DNA of 64,000 bases, taken from NCBI GenBank assembly GCA_037074705.1, contig CM073590.1:178575246-178639245 (forward strand). The letters run 5' to 3'. This stretch comes from Zhengitettix transpicula (taxonomy: Eukaryota > Arthropoda > Insecta > Orthoptera > Tetrigidae). The notes beneath the pieces are model-generated. The model searched no databases. It was not told the origin of the DNA and saw nothing but the letters and a program-made list of their open reading frames with translations. Below are positions 1-12,479 of the stretch, in pieces. How positions within the stretch are numbered: position 1 is the stretch's first letter; every line of letters begins with the position of its first letter. A program made the translations under genes and the position numbers.

Positions 1-264
1 ATTTTGACCTTTTGCTCCATAATTAAGATAAAAATTCATTACTTTCACTTTAAAACACTGTGAACTCAATAAAGCCTAGCTGAGAATTTGTAATTATAAA
101 TTTTAAAAAATTCTCTCTTATAATATTTACTTTAACTAATTTGCTGATACAGGTCTAATTTTGTTTGAGGAAAAATAATTTGTTATTAATGCATGGATTT
201 AAATGCTTGTAGTATGAACATTAAAGCTTGCAGATACTAAAACTGTACACATTAATGAACTTAC

Positions 265-332
265 ATCTTCTTCAGTTAAATTTTCACCAGTAAAAGAAAC
301 AGGAAATTTTACTTTGCTCTGGCTTTGAAATA
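265..332 (-). other. Candidate further exon of the BTB gene
   Basis: A 68-base open segment is bounded by a TTCTTCAG 3' splice site and a GTAAGTTC 5' splice site on the minus strand. It reads TA plus 22 codons ending in GENLTEED. It lies downstream of the BTB exons on the same strand. Its entry phase (one carried base) does not fit exon 3, which ends in phase 0, so an intervening exon is needed. It would fit the candidate at 1800-1849. An internal AG at the AGCAAAG position would allow direct phase-0 joining. Homology is not recognised. Confidence 0.35.
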
Positions 333-1264
333 CTGAAGAATTACCATAGAAATAAAAGTTAACACAATAAAAATTATACATAAAAATGATGATAAATTCA
401 TGTTAAAGGTTTTATTTACACTCCTATTTCATATTAAGTATATAATGCAGTTGATGTTAATAATGATAATGCAATACCTTTAACTGTAAAAGAAGTTGTT
501 TTATTATGCGAAAAATTTAATTTAGCAAAAAATTAACTTGTTAAAAAGGACGTAATAGAAAATATAAAAGAAACAGTATCACAATTGTACACAACTTCAT
601 ATTAAAAATATAATTTGATCAATTGAAGTAATTTATAATGTGCAAAAAACATCTAAAAGATCTATATACATACTGTTTGCCAAAAACCAATCACTACAAA
701 ATATCAGAGAGACAAACAAATTCATGAAAAAGAATCCAAATTTAATGTTCACCAAACTTGATAAAGTTAATGTTTTGGTGAACAAAATGTAATATGTTAA
801 CAAAGTCAACAATATACTTACAGATGGCACGACATACAAAATGATTACTTTATACCCACTAAAGAAATTATTAGAAATTATAAAGACTTACTTTATAATG
901 TAACTTATTTTTCCACCTATAGAGAGAACATTTTTCTAAAGTAGTTTAGAAAATGGACTAAATGAGAACAATTACACTGTACAGAATAGTTTTGATTTCA
1001 TTAATATAGTTAAAAATTTACATATTTCAAAGGAACATGGAATGTCATAGCTGATGTAACAGTTCTTTTCACCACTGTTCCCAACTGTATTGTCCTTCAC
1101 AGCATAAAACCTTATTGGTAAAAAATCAAATTTTTTTTGTAATATTCCTAGGAAAGAATGGAAATTGAACTAAATATGATATTAAATTCAACATTTTCCA
1201 ATATAATATCATACAACATTGACAATACCCTATTTTAAAATGAAAAAATTTACATCTGATTGAA

Positions 1265-1325
1265 AATAATGTGGTATTTATATTATCACTTTTTTGTCTG
1301 AATTGGCTATCTTTCTTATTCAATA
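1265..1325 (-). repeat. Fragment of a Penelope-type terminal repeat
   Basis: On the minus strand this segment nearly matches the plus-strand segment at 49858-49915: GAATAAGAAAGATAGCC, then AATTCAGACAAAAA and ATATAAATACCACA. It is the outer part of the repeat family whose fuller copies are at 42.6, 43.4 and 49.9 kb. It lies in or beyond the last supported intron of the BTB gene. Confidence 0.5.
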
Positions 1326-1799
1326 CCCTATTTTGTTAAAGCTTTGGATAATTTCTCATTTTATTTAGTATTAGTATTGTATATATTGAAAATAATTTAT
1401 AAAATACATTGTTGAGGATAATGCATTGGAGGCTCCTTCATTGATTTTAGAGATGTAAATAGGGACAGATTGTAAATATCTGAGGAACAGGACAAAAAAT
1501 TGGGGTTTCTGGTTTCTTTCAGTTTTGTCATGATCACATTTAGTTTGTAGAGCGTAAATAAGTGCCTTGGAAGAACTTCCAAAATTTAATAACAAATAAA
1601 ATATGGTGTCAAATAACTCTTAACATCTGTTGATAATTAGGGAACTGTTTCTTAGTTGCATTATGTTATTTGTATAGTACATCTTGTTCTAACCACAATA
1701 AAGAAAATTATGTCTTTTAAGATATAACAAATTTGTAGCCAATAAACTTTCTGCAAGTGAATTAAAAAGTAATACTTTCAAAACAGCAGCAGCTTATAC

Positions 1800-1849
1800 C
1801 TCGTGTGGAACAGATCCAGCAAAGTCCAATAATTGGACTATTATAATTT
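1800..1849 (-). other. Weak candidate exon with a Cys-x2-Cys pair
   Basis: A 50-base segment on the minus strand lies between a CTGTGAAG 3' splice site and CGAG/GTATAA. In the frame that leaves one base for the candidate at 265-332 it reads through LCWICSTR. It needs two bases carried in from an upstream exon, which I could not find. Another frame, with a 3' splice site further upstream, is also open. This may be chance. Confidence 0.18.
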
Positions 1850-2555
1850 CTTCACAGAAAAGACCTGAATCAGGTATATACATACTGAAATGATGTTTTT
1901 TTAATTAAATTGTATGAACTTGGTCATCAACTGCATTATATATAAATATATTTTTAAAGTAAGAAGTCATGACTGTAAATAACTTTTATCTGTTCCAAAA
2001 TAAATACAGTTCCTTGCAACCTGCATTGTAAATAAAATTTTGTTTGAGAGATGTCTGAGTAAACCTCAGACTGTAGACAAAACAGCAATACAGGTTAATT
2101 TTACTGTAATACATACCATTATGTATTAAACTTCGATTGTAACATCAGTGATTTTTAGAATAATACTATACATAATTATGCATCAGAATTTCAAATGAAG
2201 TTATTGTTAAATGTGATTGATTAAATAATAATTAAGTAAAAAAGGTAATAATTAATAATGTTTTCATGGAAATGAGAGAAACATTTTTTAAAATTCAGTT
2301 GTATTCATGTTCTTATATGATTTAGTACTAAATTCTTCATTACTCTTCCTTTATATTATACTTTTCCTCGAACTACAAGTTGTAATTGTATCTTTTGGTC
2401 AAAAATAAATTAATATTTTCAAAAAATAAATATACAATAATATTAAATAAACTGAATTTCCAAGCTAATTCTTGATTGCACTATTATTCTCTATAGAACA
2501 ATATTATAAATGAAACAGTATGTTCATTTTCTTTGCTTTACAATTTAACACTTAC

Positions 2556-3924
2556 ATTTGAGTTTCCTGATATTTCTTCCAAAGGAACAGTGGTATCAGA
2601 TGGATCTAAGCATTCTTCTGCTATTATCACTTGTTCTTGAGATATACTAGAACTTGTGTTATTCAACTCAGGAAAATGATTTATGACCTAAAAAGTGATG
2701 TTAGAAAAATTATTAATATTATGCGGTGAATTAATAAATTTGTTATCACAGATTGATATTATAATTAAATTTAGCTTTTTATATTAAATGGCCCATACTT
2801 CAATCTATTAAAAACCGATTTAGTTTTCACAAAATATCTTCTTGTAAATTACAATTGGGTGCTTTTAAATTTCATCAGTTGTCTGTATGTAATATTGCCA
2901 AATTAAATCAAATAAAATATAGTTTCCAATTACAACTTGTGTTAAAATACATGGTTCCAACATCAACCAATAAGAATGATTACTATGAAGTCAATTTTTA
3001 ATTGTGGACATCTCGTTTCATGATCATGTATCTTTCCTGTTTACAATAAATAAAACTCTTTAAGTACAAATCCTCAACAGTAAAGTCTTCGTGGATTATT
3101 TGTGTATTTAATATACTGATTTATATTAAATTGTTAGCATGGCGGGTTGTTGGAAGAAAGATTGTGAAGACAGGAAATGTTTCTGAAGAGAGCGTCGGCT
3201 GGATCCCGGACGACAGGTCAGTTTCTGACCATAAGGGTCAAAAGTGCTTTTGACAATAGTGACCATGTCATGGGACTGACATAGCTGTGCAGGATTAATC
3301 TTTATGTTCTTAAATTGGAAGATCCACCTGAAGTGGCAGAGGTTTCAATGACCGCGGAGTGCAGATAGATGTGTGCAGCTAACAGTTAGTTTGTAGATCT
3401 CAGATTTGGATCGTGCAGATCACGTAGTTAAATTTAGTAAGACTAATGTAATTTGTTTTGTGCAAAGTTATAATTAATTCTGCGTATACAGTGGTACTTG
3501 GGCTGACATTTGTTTACTAAAGGGATCTGAGGGAGCGTGTAAGCGATTACAACGAAACAATTCGTGCTGAGCTGGCATGCAGTTCAGATCTTCCTTCCTG
3601 ACGAAGAGGGTTCAGACCCTCAAAATTTTATGCCATATTGGACCAACTACTGATTTGAGGTAAGTCGGCATTGCTGTCTCTCTTACCTATCCAAATGTGT
3701 TATATATATTAATTATATTAGTAAGGATGTGACATTGTCAAAAATAATTGCAAAATTGGTATGGAGAGGACAGAGAGATAGGTTGTGGCTTACCTGAAAG
3801 TGAAGAAGGGGGCCGAGAGCCTCTGAAAATTTGAAGAAATACCTTCAGTTCCTTATGGCGACACCGCACTTCACTTTCAGGTAAGGATCAACCTATCTCT
3901 CTGTCCTCTCCACACCAATTTTGC

Positions 3925-3968
<44 letters not shown>

Positions 3969-6900
3969 TAATTCAATTTGCTATGCTACAAGTAGTATTT
4001 GCCCACAGTGTTTTAGTTGATTTTTCTCAAAAATTAGTAACAGAAATTCTATATAGATTTTGCCTTGCTGTTGCACCCCAAATATGAAGCACAAATCATA
4101 CATTATGTTCACCATTCTATAATATGTCTTTTTTGAGCATATTTTGGCTAAACATCTTATAAGGGAGATCCAACTAGCTACCCAAATTATTTATTATTTC
4201 TATACCTAAGAAGTTAAAATTATACTCTATTCCTATATTGGCTCTAAAAAATTTTGATTATGATACATCCACTAATTTGTTGTGTATTCTCAGGTACAAC
4301 ATAACAGATTTAGGATCATTTATTCTTAATTTGTTGTTACTAAACTAATTTTGCTAGATTCTCAAACATCACTCAATTTTTTGGATCCTGCTCCCTCACC
4401 TTCCCTCCACAACATAATATAATACATATGTATGGGATAGAATTATTAACCAGTGTGATAGAATTATTAACCAGTGAAAAAGCAAAATAATTTATATACA
4501 GTATAAAAGGTACTGTATTGAATATACAGCCTTGAGGAATATTCTGATCTAAATTTATTTACATAGTTATACTCCTGGTATTGTTCTTTACATTGAATTC
4601 TACTGATATGATTTTAAATGAATATGTGAGACACCTCAAGTTACAAAGCATATGTTTTAGTCCAATTGCTACCATTTAACTTATGCTAAGCTTATACAGA
4701 GATGTGTAATAAAATCTGTAATTTCCTTTACAGTACTAAGATTTTTCCTGAAACCATACTATTGTGGTGAAGGTTTACAAGTGCATTATACTGTTCTTTT
4801 CAGAGATCAGATTAAATAATTCAAGATAAAGAATATTTAAATCAATAATAAGCTGCAAATTCAGTGGATTTTTACACAACTTTGTATACTACAAAAGAAT
4901 GAATAAATCAATCCTGAACCCTGAAAAATTAAATGATATATACATTTAACAGAATCTGTATACTGTGGACAACTATGAAGAAACTAAATGGTTAATTAAC
5001 TTAAAATTGAATAAATATGGAATGTAACTTACTTCCATAAGTCCCTTTATTCTTAGTTCTTCAGCAACTTTAAGAACTGACATAAATTGTTCAACACCAC
5101 TGACATTAAGTTCCCCTCGATATATAAATTCAATAATACATTGGATATCGATAAAACTAATGTCACTTAGTATTATAACTGGATGAATATCAGAAGCAGA
5201 CAACAAAATTTCCTGAAATAAAAACAAATTAATTAAAATTTGATAAATAAACATAAATGCAATATCATAATAGGTTAATAACTTATTTAGGTACTTACTG
5301 AAAAGTTCAGAGAATCTATCTCGTATAAAGTATGAAATAAAATATATTATTATATATTATGTAAGATGGATTATCTCAACATTGCTATCATTTGCTGCAT
5401 GGAAAGGTTACATAGGAAAATAATACAATAAGTTTATGGAAATAAATATTTTTTAAAGTAATTTGACTGGTGGAGTCATTGGTTTCCATTCCAAAAACCT
5501 TGGAATGAATATATACAGAAAACTTCAAAAAAGCTTCCAATAAGTTCAATGACCCAATCCACAAATTCAAAACATTTTCTTTTCCTATAGTCAAGCACTG
5601 ATTCTATATCAGATCAAATCATGTGCCTTTATTCCCAGAAAACCATGCAAATACAATTTATTAATGAAAATGATTGCAGTATTATGAAATTAGAGATAAC
5701 TATAAATTTTATTGGAATATAGTAAATAATAGACACAGTGTAATTAAGGTTTGTCATACAAGATTAAATAAAACAATTAGTAAATATAAAATTTTCAAGC
5801 ATTCACAGATTTTAATTGAGACAAGTCCAAATGGATTGGTTCTTACTCAATATGTTGTTAACAAGCTTCAAAATAATTATCAAATAAAATACACAATAGC
5901 AGTGGTGGCTTGTGAGTTTTTGAAGTTATGTGCTACATTACCACAAGCAACCATTTTTAAGAGGATAACTATAAAAGTTCTTAATAATAATAATACAAAA
6001 GCAAATACTCTGACCCGACACACAGCCATTGTGATTTTTAAAAAACTATCCAAAATTTTTTGTTTTGAAAATATAACCTTTTTTAACTAAGATCTTCAAT
6101 TACTTAATGATTAAAATATATTTAGAATTCATTGCTTGTGCCGCCTGATGCAGCCGCATGGCCTGTGCCGTTTCCTTTGTAGCACAAAAAAGAGGTAGTT
6201 ATTTTAGCTTTACGGTTAGTGCAGGGGGTTGAAATGCAATACTGTGCATTTGTCATTCCCGACAGAAATTGGAACTAAAGTCGCTTGAGCACTCCGATAG
6301 ATAGCCAGCTGACTGCATTAGCGAGACTGAGTATGTCACAAACTCAGCAGTTTAACATCTTCTACATCAAAGCAGAAATTTGCACTGTTAAAACACAATT
6401 ATTATGAAGGTTAATTACAAAGGTTCTTAAGATTTAGAAAAATTAATTCTCCCTAAGTTATTGTTTTGTAGCACATGAGCACATATGCACCAACCGCCAC
6501 TGCACATTACATAGTAAAACATTATAATTGATAGCAATGGTATGAATCATTATGGTACATACCATATTGAATAAACAATAATCTCATACATAATTTACAA
6601 ACACTCAGACTAGTTATAGAATATAAATAGCTAAAAGTATAATTTTATATATACACAATAATCTTCTAGAGAGCTATAGTAGGAATGACAGTGATGTTTT
6701 CATTGATAATTTATACATATAATCTATAATGATTGAATTAATTGAGACTATAGAAACAATAAAACTTGTCTGTTTTATTTAGGTACTAAATTTAGTTATA
6801 TTTAAGCGTATGTGAAATATGTTACCTATATTATCTTAAACTGCAATTGAAGTATATTCCCTGAAATAAATACAAGGCCAAATATACATGTTTGTTGTAT

Positions 6901-7543
6901 ACATTTTTAATATAATGCATTGGGCAATCAAAATAAACAAAATTTATAATTAATTAGCAACCAATATTATATTTCTACCAACAGATATCATAAGGTGAAA
7001 ACTGAATGCTGCAACTCATAGTTCTGTTAGACAACACCCGATGGAAGCCACATACGCAGAAATGTAGTGTCAATTTCTAATTTATTATAAACTTTTGTCT
7101 ATTTCATTGAGCTGATGCATTAGATTAAAAAATATGAAAGCTTTCATTGAGTTACTTCAAATTTATACAATCTTGAAAATAAATGAGATGGTGCCTGCTC
7201 TCTAGTATGAAAATATTAATAGAGCTATTCTTAAAAACAAAAAACACATTATGACCAAATATTGATCCCACATATAGAATTTCATCCTTATATATTTACT
7301 TCAGTTTATTTCTCTATGCACCCTATTCTTCTCCATGCATATTAAGTCAATTGGATAAAAAATTACCTGAAAGAAAGGACTACATATGGAAAGAATCATG
7401 CGATGAGCATACAAAGACTGTCCTTCAGCACAGAGAGTAACATCAACCATAGAATCTGCTTGTAACAATTGCAGAAAAACCTCTGCTACATCGTTATGAT
7501 GATTATGCCACTGCAAGCAGTAGTGCTGAATCTTCTTATCCAT
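2556..7543 (-). CDS. BTB/POZ domain protein, N-terminal part (probable BTB transcription factor)
   Basis: Three coding exons join in phase 0: 7367-7543 (59 codons), 5033-5212 (60 codons) and 2556-2687 (44 codons). All introns are GT-AG. Residues 1-119 form a BTB/POZ dimerisation domain of the insect transcription-factor type: a YCLQWHNH start, DVTL near residue 33, the AHRMILSICSPFF segment, HPVIIL and EFIYRGELNVS. Exon 3 is a Ser/Glu-rich linker typical of the stretch between a BTB domain and a distal DNA-binding region. The start at 7543 has a favourable AAACATGG context and lies 4 bases after a possible 3' splice site; an in-frame ATG at 7579 would add 12 residues. No zinc finger or other DNA-binding domain lies inside the window, so the paralogue (bab, tramtrack, lola or similar) cannot be named. 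The family acts in the nucleus. The gene probably continues beyond the left edge. Confidence 0.8.
3560..3720 (+). repeat. Dispersed repeat family A, copy 1
   Basis: Shares TTCCTTCCTGACGAAG, GACCAACTACTGATTT and TGTCTCTCTTACCTATCC with copies near 34.7, 35.3, 52.0 and 63.1 kb. All end in a CTGTCTCTCTTTCCTATC-like segment followed by AAATGTGTT. No ORF; non-autonomous. It lies in the BTB intron 2688-5032. Just upstream, 3130-3560 is a less AT-rich block without recognisable content. Confidence 0.55.
3746..3928. mobile_element. Fold-back (MITE-like) element, family B, complete short copy
   Basis: Two arms of about 60 bases (3746-3805 and 3869-3928) are inverted near-copies. They begin AATTGCAAAATTGG and run through GAGAGATAGGTT and CTGAAAGTGAAG. 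The spacer is 63 bases. The right end abuts a (TA)n tract. A longer copy is at 57181-57470 and single-arm copies are at 44.8 and 54.95 kb. No coding capacity. Confidence 0.7.
3928..3966. repeat. (TA)n microsatellite
   Basis: About 39 bases of uninterrupted TA directly after the fold-back element. Confidence 0.95.
5800..6500. repeat. Dispersed repeat family D, copy 1
   Basis: Shares ordered blocks with 19830-20520: AAGTTATGTGCTACA followed by CCACAAGCA, a GCTTGTGCCGCC-type block (GCTTATGCCGCC at 20.25 kb), and CAATTATTATGAAGGTTA. The same order over about 650 bases shows descent from one element. A 138-codon open stretch at 5674-6090 partly overlaps it and is not credible as a gene. The element class is not recognised. 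Confidence 0.55.
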
Positions 7544-7579
7544 GTTTCTGCAAAGATCTATTAATACTTTGTATTCCAT

Positions 7580-9238
7580 TCAACATGATAAAAAAACCTT
7601 CTAAATTAATCACTTAATCATTAGAGGGAGAGACAGTAAGCATAAAAAGAGGGCAATTGTGTGAAAGAAAAGTTTTTTTTTTGTTGTTCAAGCAATAAGT
7701 GGAGGAATCTGCATACATGATAGCAGCATTTCTGTCCTCGAGTGATTACTATTACAAATTGGAAGCACTGTACATAGAATATTTTAAATATTAATGTACA
7801 AGTTACTATAAAACTATAGGAAAGGAAGTCAATAAGACAAGTAACATTAAGCAAAAACCACAGTTTTGACCCACTGTACTACCGATTGCAGAGATAAATT
7901 CAAAAAATAAAAATTGATTTCTTAACAAAGCGGTAAAATGTGATATACATTAATATAATTGCTGTTGTAAAAATTAAGTAATAACATGCACAATGTCATA
8001 AAAGCATTAGTATTTTCAAATTTCTAGCCTACTTTCCTCAAGAATGAATAAATTCAGTGTGACGTAGAATAATCCTCTTTTTGTGAGACTAGTCAGGGTG
8101 GTGATATACAAAATGAACCCTCAATGTGTCAACAGTACACCTATCTCAATTATTTCATAATGTCAAGTAATTGTTATACACTCAATGTCATTGATTACAG
8201 GTTTAAACCAGTAGGGAAACGACTGGCAATGACAATTTAGATTAATAAAACTAAGTGCATTAAATTTTGAACAATAAATAATAAAACCATAGTTTAATGT
8301 ATAGCTTGTAGTTTGTGAACCATCTTCATTATACGGTTTTCCTTTACTAAAGCAGCTGATTGTTAAATGCATTGTAAATTACGTTAAGCCAAATATTACT
8401 AAGTTTATATTCCGGTATTGTATTGGTGAAATCCTATTCCCAATTAATTTGTCGACTAGTACTGTAGACCGTAATGTGTAAATAATGCAAAGACTTGATG
8501 GAATATTCGAATTTAATTTTGAAGGAATAAGCTCCACGACGAGGCCAGTAATATTAATGAATTTATTGAGTAAATTAATTGTCATCGACATCATTGCATG
8601 TATATTCATAATTGGCGGTATACATACAGGAACGTTAAATATCTCTAGTGAAATGGACGAAGGAACCCACTTTCAGTGGACTCCGTTGACAACTTACTAA
8701 CTAAAAATGTCTCTCTTATTTCTACAAACACATAAATTTCATTGTGGTATATCAGTAACCTTTGTAACCTGTAAATAATTAATTGTATCAATTCTTTGAA
8801 AATATTCAAAGTAATTATGCATTCTAAAATTGGAATGAAATTTGAAACATAAAAGCAACCTGGAAATAGTGAAAAGTGAGATATTGTTTATTTTCGATTT
8901 TAGTAGTAGTAGTAATACTACCTGGTTCAAAAAACTCTTAATACGCAGAGTAGAACACTTCATGACGTTGTATAAATTAATATTAATTAAAATATTATAT
9001 TACAAACGGTACATTACAATTATAAATATGAAATGATTATATTTACAGTAAAATAATTCTTATAAATTTACTTATTGAGCTAATGAAATGAAAAATTGGT
9101 ATCCAGATGTTCTTGCACGGAGTAAAAACAGTCAGTGAGTAGAATTATTTTGACATTAATTTGAAAAGATTGGGAGTTAGTATTTATATTTTGGGAAAGT
9201 CTATTATATGGTTTGTAATCCATGTAATTTAATACAAA
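7580..9238. other. Intergenic stretch without recognised content
   Basis: AT-rich sequence upstream of the BTB start codon. I see no coding exon, RNA gene or named repeat. Any first noncoding exon and promoter of the BTB gene would lie here, but no element can be placed with confidence. Confidence 0.4.
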
Positions 9239-12200
9239 TGTAGTAATTTTGTTTGCTCTGTGTTGTTCTCTTTCTACAGGATTTCTTTGGTATGCTGATT
9301 GTTGAGTCCTGTTGACGCTGAGTTTGAGTCATGTGATGTGTGGAGAATTTTATTTTTGTTAAAACCTTAAACAAAGGATGTGTTATCAACGCTAACATAT
9401 TAAAGAGTAATTCTGAAGTCAGATATGGATAAAAACTTGAAGTCGGAAATATTCGAAGTAGTGATAAACAATGGCTACATTGGATACAAACATTATTAAA
9501 TTTCTTAGGCTATATCGCAACCGCTTCGGATAAAAGAAAGTTACACTACTTATAAACTATGTGGCTCCTACTCTGTATCAATACATTAGCGGAACTAGAA
9601 CGTTTACGGAGGTGATGAGTACATTAGAAACGCTCTGTGTAAAACCTATAAACGAAGTTTATGCTCGACCTGCTTAACTACTAGACGACAACATGCAGAT
9701 GAATCATAATCTACTAAACTTAAAGCAATTAAGTAAATATTGTAATTTCAAATACGTTTCCGCTGAAAAAAATATGAATGAATACTCAGAGATGAGTATA
9801 TTGGCGGCTTGATTTCTTCACGTATTCGTCAGAGACTACTGGAAAATATTACTCTTACGTTAGATGCTGCATTCGACCAGGCTAGTGCTTTAGAGATGGC
9901 AACACTCTGCATCGTATTCTGGTTCGCCAATTAACGCCGATACTAACGAAGCCGTGTAACCAGATATGGTTGCATCCGTTGCTACCGTCGTGAGTCAATC
10001 AAAAACTGAAAAATGTTGTGGGGGGAACCGCCATCCTAGAACTTCGTGCCCCACTATAAATGCTGAGTATAGATCATGTGGAAAGAAAGGACAGTATCAG
10101 AGAATGTGAATCTCTAAGACTTTAATTCATCCTGTGTCTAATACTTCTGCGTCCACTACGACTTCAGCTTCTATTTCTTAGTGTAGATCATGAGCAAAGA
10201 AAGGACACTATCGGCGAGTGTGTAAATCTAAAACTGCTGAGTCCACTACCACTTTAGTTTCTATTTATGCGGCGTCTTCAAACGGTGCATGGTAGAAAGT
10301 AACGTAAATTATGCCAGATTGAATACCCTAATAGACCGTGGAATCTCTGAAAGCGTTATAAGCCGTTACCTTTCGAAAAGATGCCACTCCCAGGTGCTAC
10401 CATATTCCGGTAGATTAGTTATAGCTAATTCTGCTTTATCAACTGCAATAACTGGCAAATGTAAGGTAAAGCTATTCGCATCCAGTTTCATTCTTACCAA
10501 AACGAGCTCCAAATTGCACCCCCATTGGTGCGAAAACTTGTAGGCTTTCCAACGAAAACAAACCGTTCATAGACTCTGAAATTAAGAATTTACTACATGA
10601 AAAAATAATAGAACCAAGTAATTCATTGTGGCGAGCTCAAGCATTTGTGGTAAGAGGAGAGAATTATAAATCTTGAATGGTCATAGAGTACTCTCAAACT
10701 ATAAATAATTTCACTTTTCTGGATGCATACCAACTTCCGAGAATCAAAGAAATAATTACAAAATTTCTTTAAAGTATTCAGGGTAATAGATCTCAAGAAT
10801 GCTTATCACCAAATACAAATTCTAGACTCTGATAAGACATTCACTACTTTCGAAGGTTGCGGAAAGCTTTATTAATTTTTACTAATCCAGTTTGGAGTGA
10901 TTAATGAAGTAGCCTCCTTTCAAAGGACGATTGACTTAATTGTATAAGATGAAGAGATTATAGGAACTTTTCCCAATTTATACGAAGTCACTATATGTAG
11001 GAAATCACAGGACGAACATGATAGAAATCTGAAAAAGTTTTTAGCTGCTGCTAAAAATATAAACTGACACTCAACAAAGATAAATGTCAATTTGTTTTGA
11101 CACGTGATCTCCAACAAAAAAATCACGCCTGATTCTAATCGACTTCGATCACTTCTTGATATTCCCATTCCTCAATCTTTACGCTGATCTTTGGGCATGT
11201 TTGTCCTTTGTTGCAGAAGAATATTTTCCCATTTTCTAACAAATCTATCTCAGTCTTCAAAAATCAAAAGGATAATGAAGCAAAGGCAGCTATAGTTCTT
11301 AAACACGACATACCACTCAGACACTCAGAGTAGAAACGGATACATGTGACTTCGCAATAGCTGCTACCTTAAGTCAAGCCTGTCTCTTTTTTCCCTAAAT
11401 AAATCGTAACTGTTATATTCGTGTATAGAGACAGAAGCATATGATATTGTGGAGTTCCTACGCTACTGGCGACATTATTTTATTGGTCATCATTTTGAAA
11501 TTAAGACTGATCAACGCTCTGTTTCGTTCATGTTTAATCAAAAGAATTCCAGCAATATTAAGAATGAGAAAATCTTAAGATGATGCCCCGAACTCTCCTG
11601 ATTCAAATTTGACATAATTTATCGTCCAGGAAGATAAAATGTCAGATGATACCCTCTCAAGAATAAGTTCTGCTGCATGTATAGATCTCCGTGCTCTGCT
11701 ATATGCCATTTTTTCTCTATTTTTGATATCGACATGTGTCCATTCAGATAAAGTCACTGTATTTACGATCTTAAATTCCCTAAGTACTCTTCAATCCACA
11801 AGGAAATGGGCAAGTTGAGCGATGCAATGGAATTATATGGAATACTATTACGCTTGCACTTCAATCTAACAAACTTAAGAATTATTTTTTGGAAGAAGTA
11901 CTAGACTGCATTACATTCAATTCTTTCCCTTTTGTGTACTGCTACAAACGTCACACATGGCTAACGAATGTTTAATCACCCCCAAGAGATCGTTCAATGG
12001 AAGTTCTCTACCTTCCTGATTAATGAAATGTGGATCTGTTTCAATGAAGAAACATGTACGTTGTAGCAAATATGACCCTCTCGTAGAAGAAGTAGAACTG
12101 ATAGAAGCTAACCCAGAATATGCACATGTCCGACTCCCGAATGGGGAAGAGATAACTGTCAAAACTAGACCTCTTGTTCCTCGAGGGGAAGCTCCAATAA

Positions 12201-12470
12201 GAATTGAAGGGGACCCTAGTGAGAAAATATGTACTCCTGAGCATCAGTTACCACACAGTTAACAGGAGGAACTTGTAGATGTCTTGGAATCTGAACAACC
12301 CTGGAGAACTCCGACAGAAAACAGGGATCTGCTCGCTCAAAACGTCTACATTCTTATTTATCTGATATTGTAACAAATTTTTAAGGAAGGGGTGAACGTA
12401 ATAATATTGTTTGCTCTGTTTTTTCTCTTTGAGGGTTCTACAGGTTATCTTTGGTATGCTGATTGTTGTA
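9239..12470 (+). mobile_element. Decayed Ty3-type LTR retrotransposon (Mag/SURL-like)
   Basis: The plus strand preserves, in order: gag remains around 9420-9920 (a segment reading RIRQRLLEN); a broken CCHC knuckle region near 10070-10220; a retropepsin-like LIDRGISES motif near 10330; reverse transcriptase remains at 10560-11110 with DLKNAYHQIQ; RNase H remains near 11340-11560; and an RPGR-type segment near 11620. Many in-frame stops and frameshifts make it inactive. Partial LTRs repeat directly at 9239-9305 and 12393-12468, sharing TTGTTTGCTCTGT and CTTTGGTATGCTGATTGTTG. A purine tract (AAGGAAGGGG, 12383-12392) precedes the 3' copy, as expected for a polypurine tract. The 3' LTR is cut off at a TA tract. 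Lineage assignment is inference. Confidence 0.8.
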
Positions 12471-12479
12471 TATATATAT

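Noticed and set aside
5674..6090. 138-codon ORF on the plus strand
   Set aside because: Low-complexity AT-rich translation overlapping repeat family D; no domain and no good start context.
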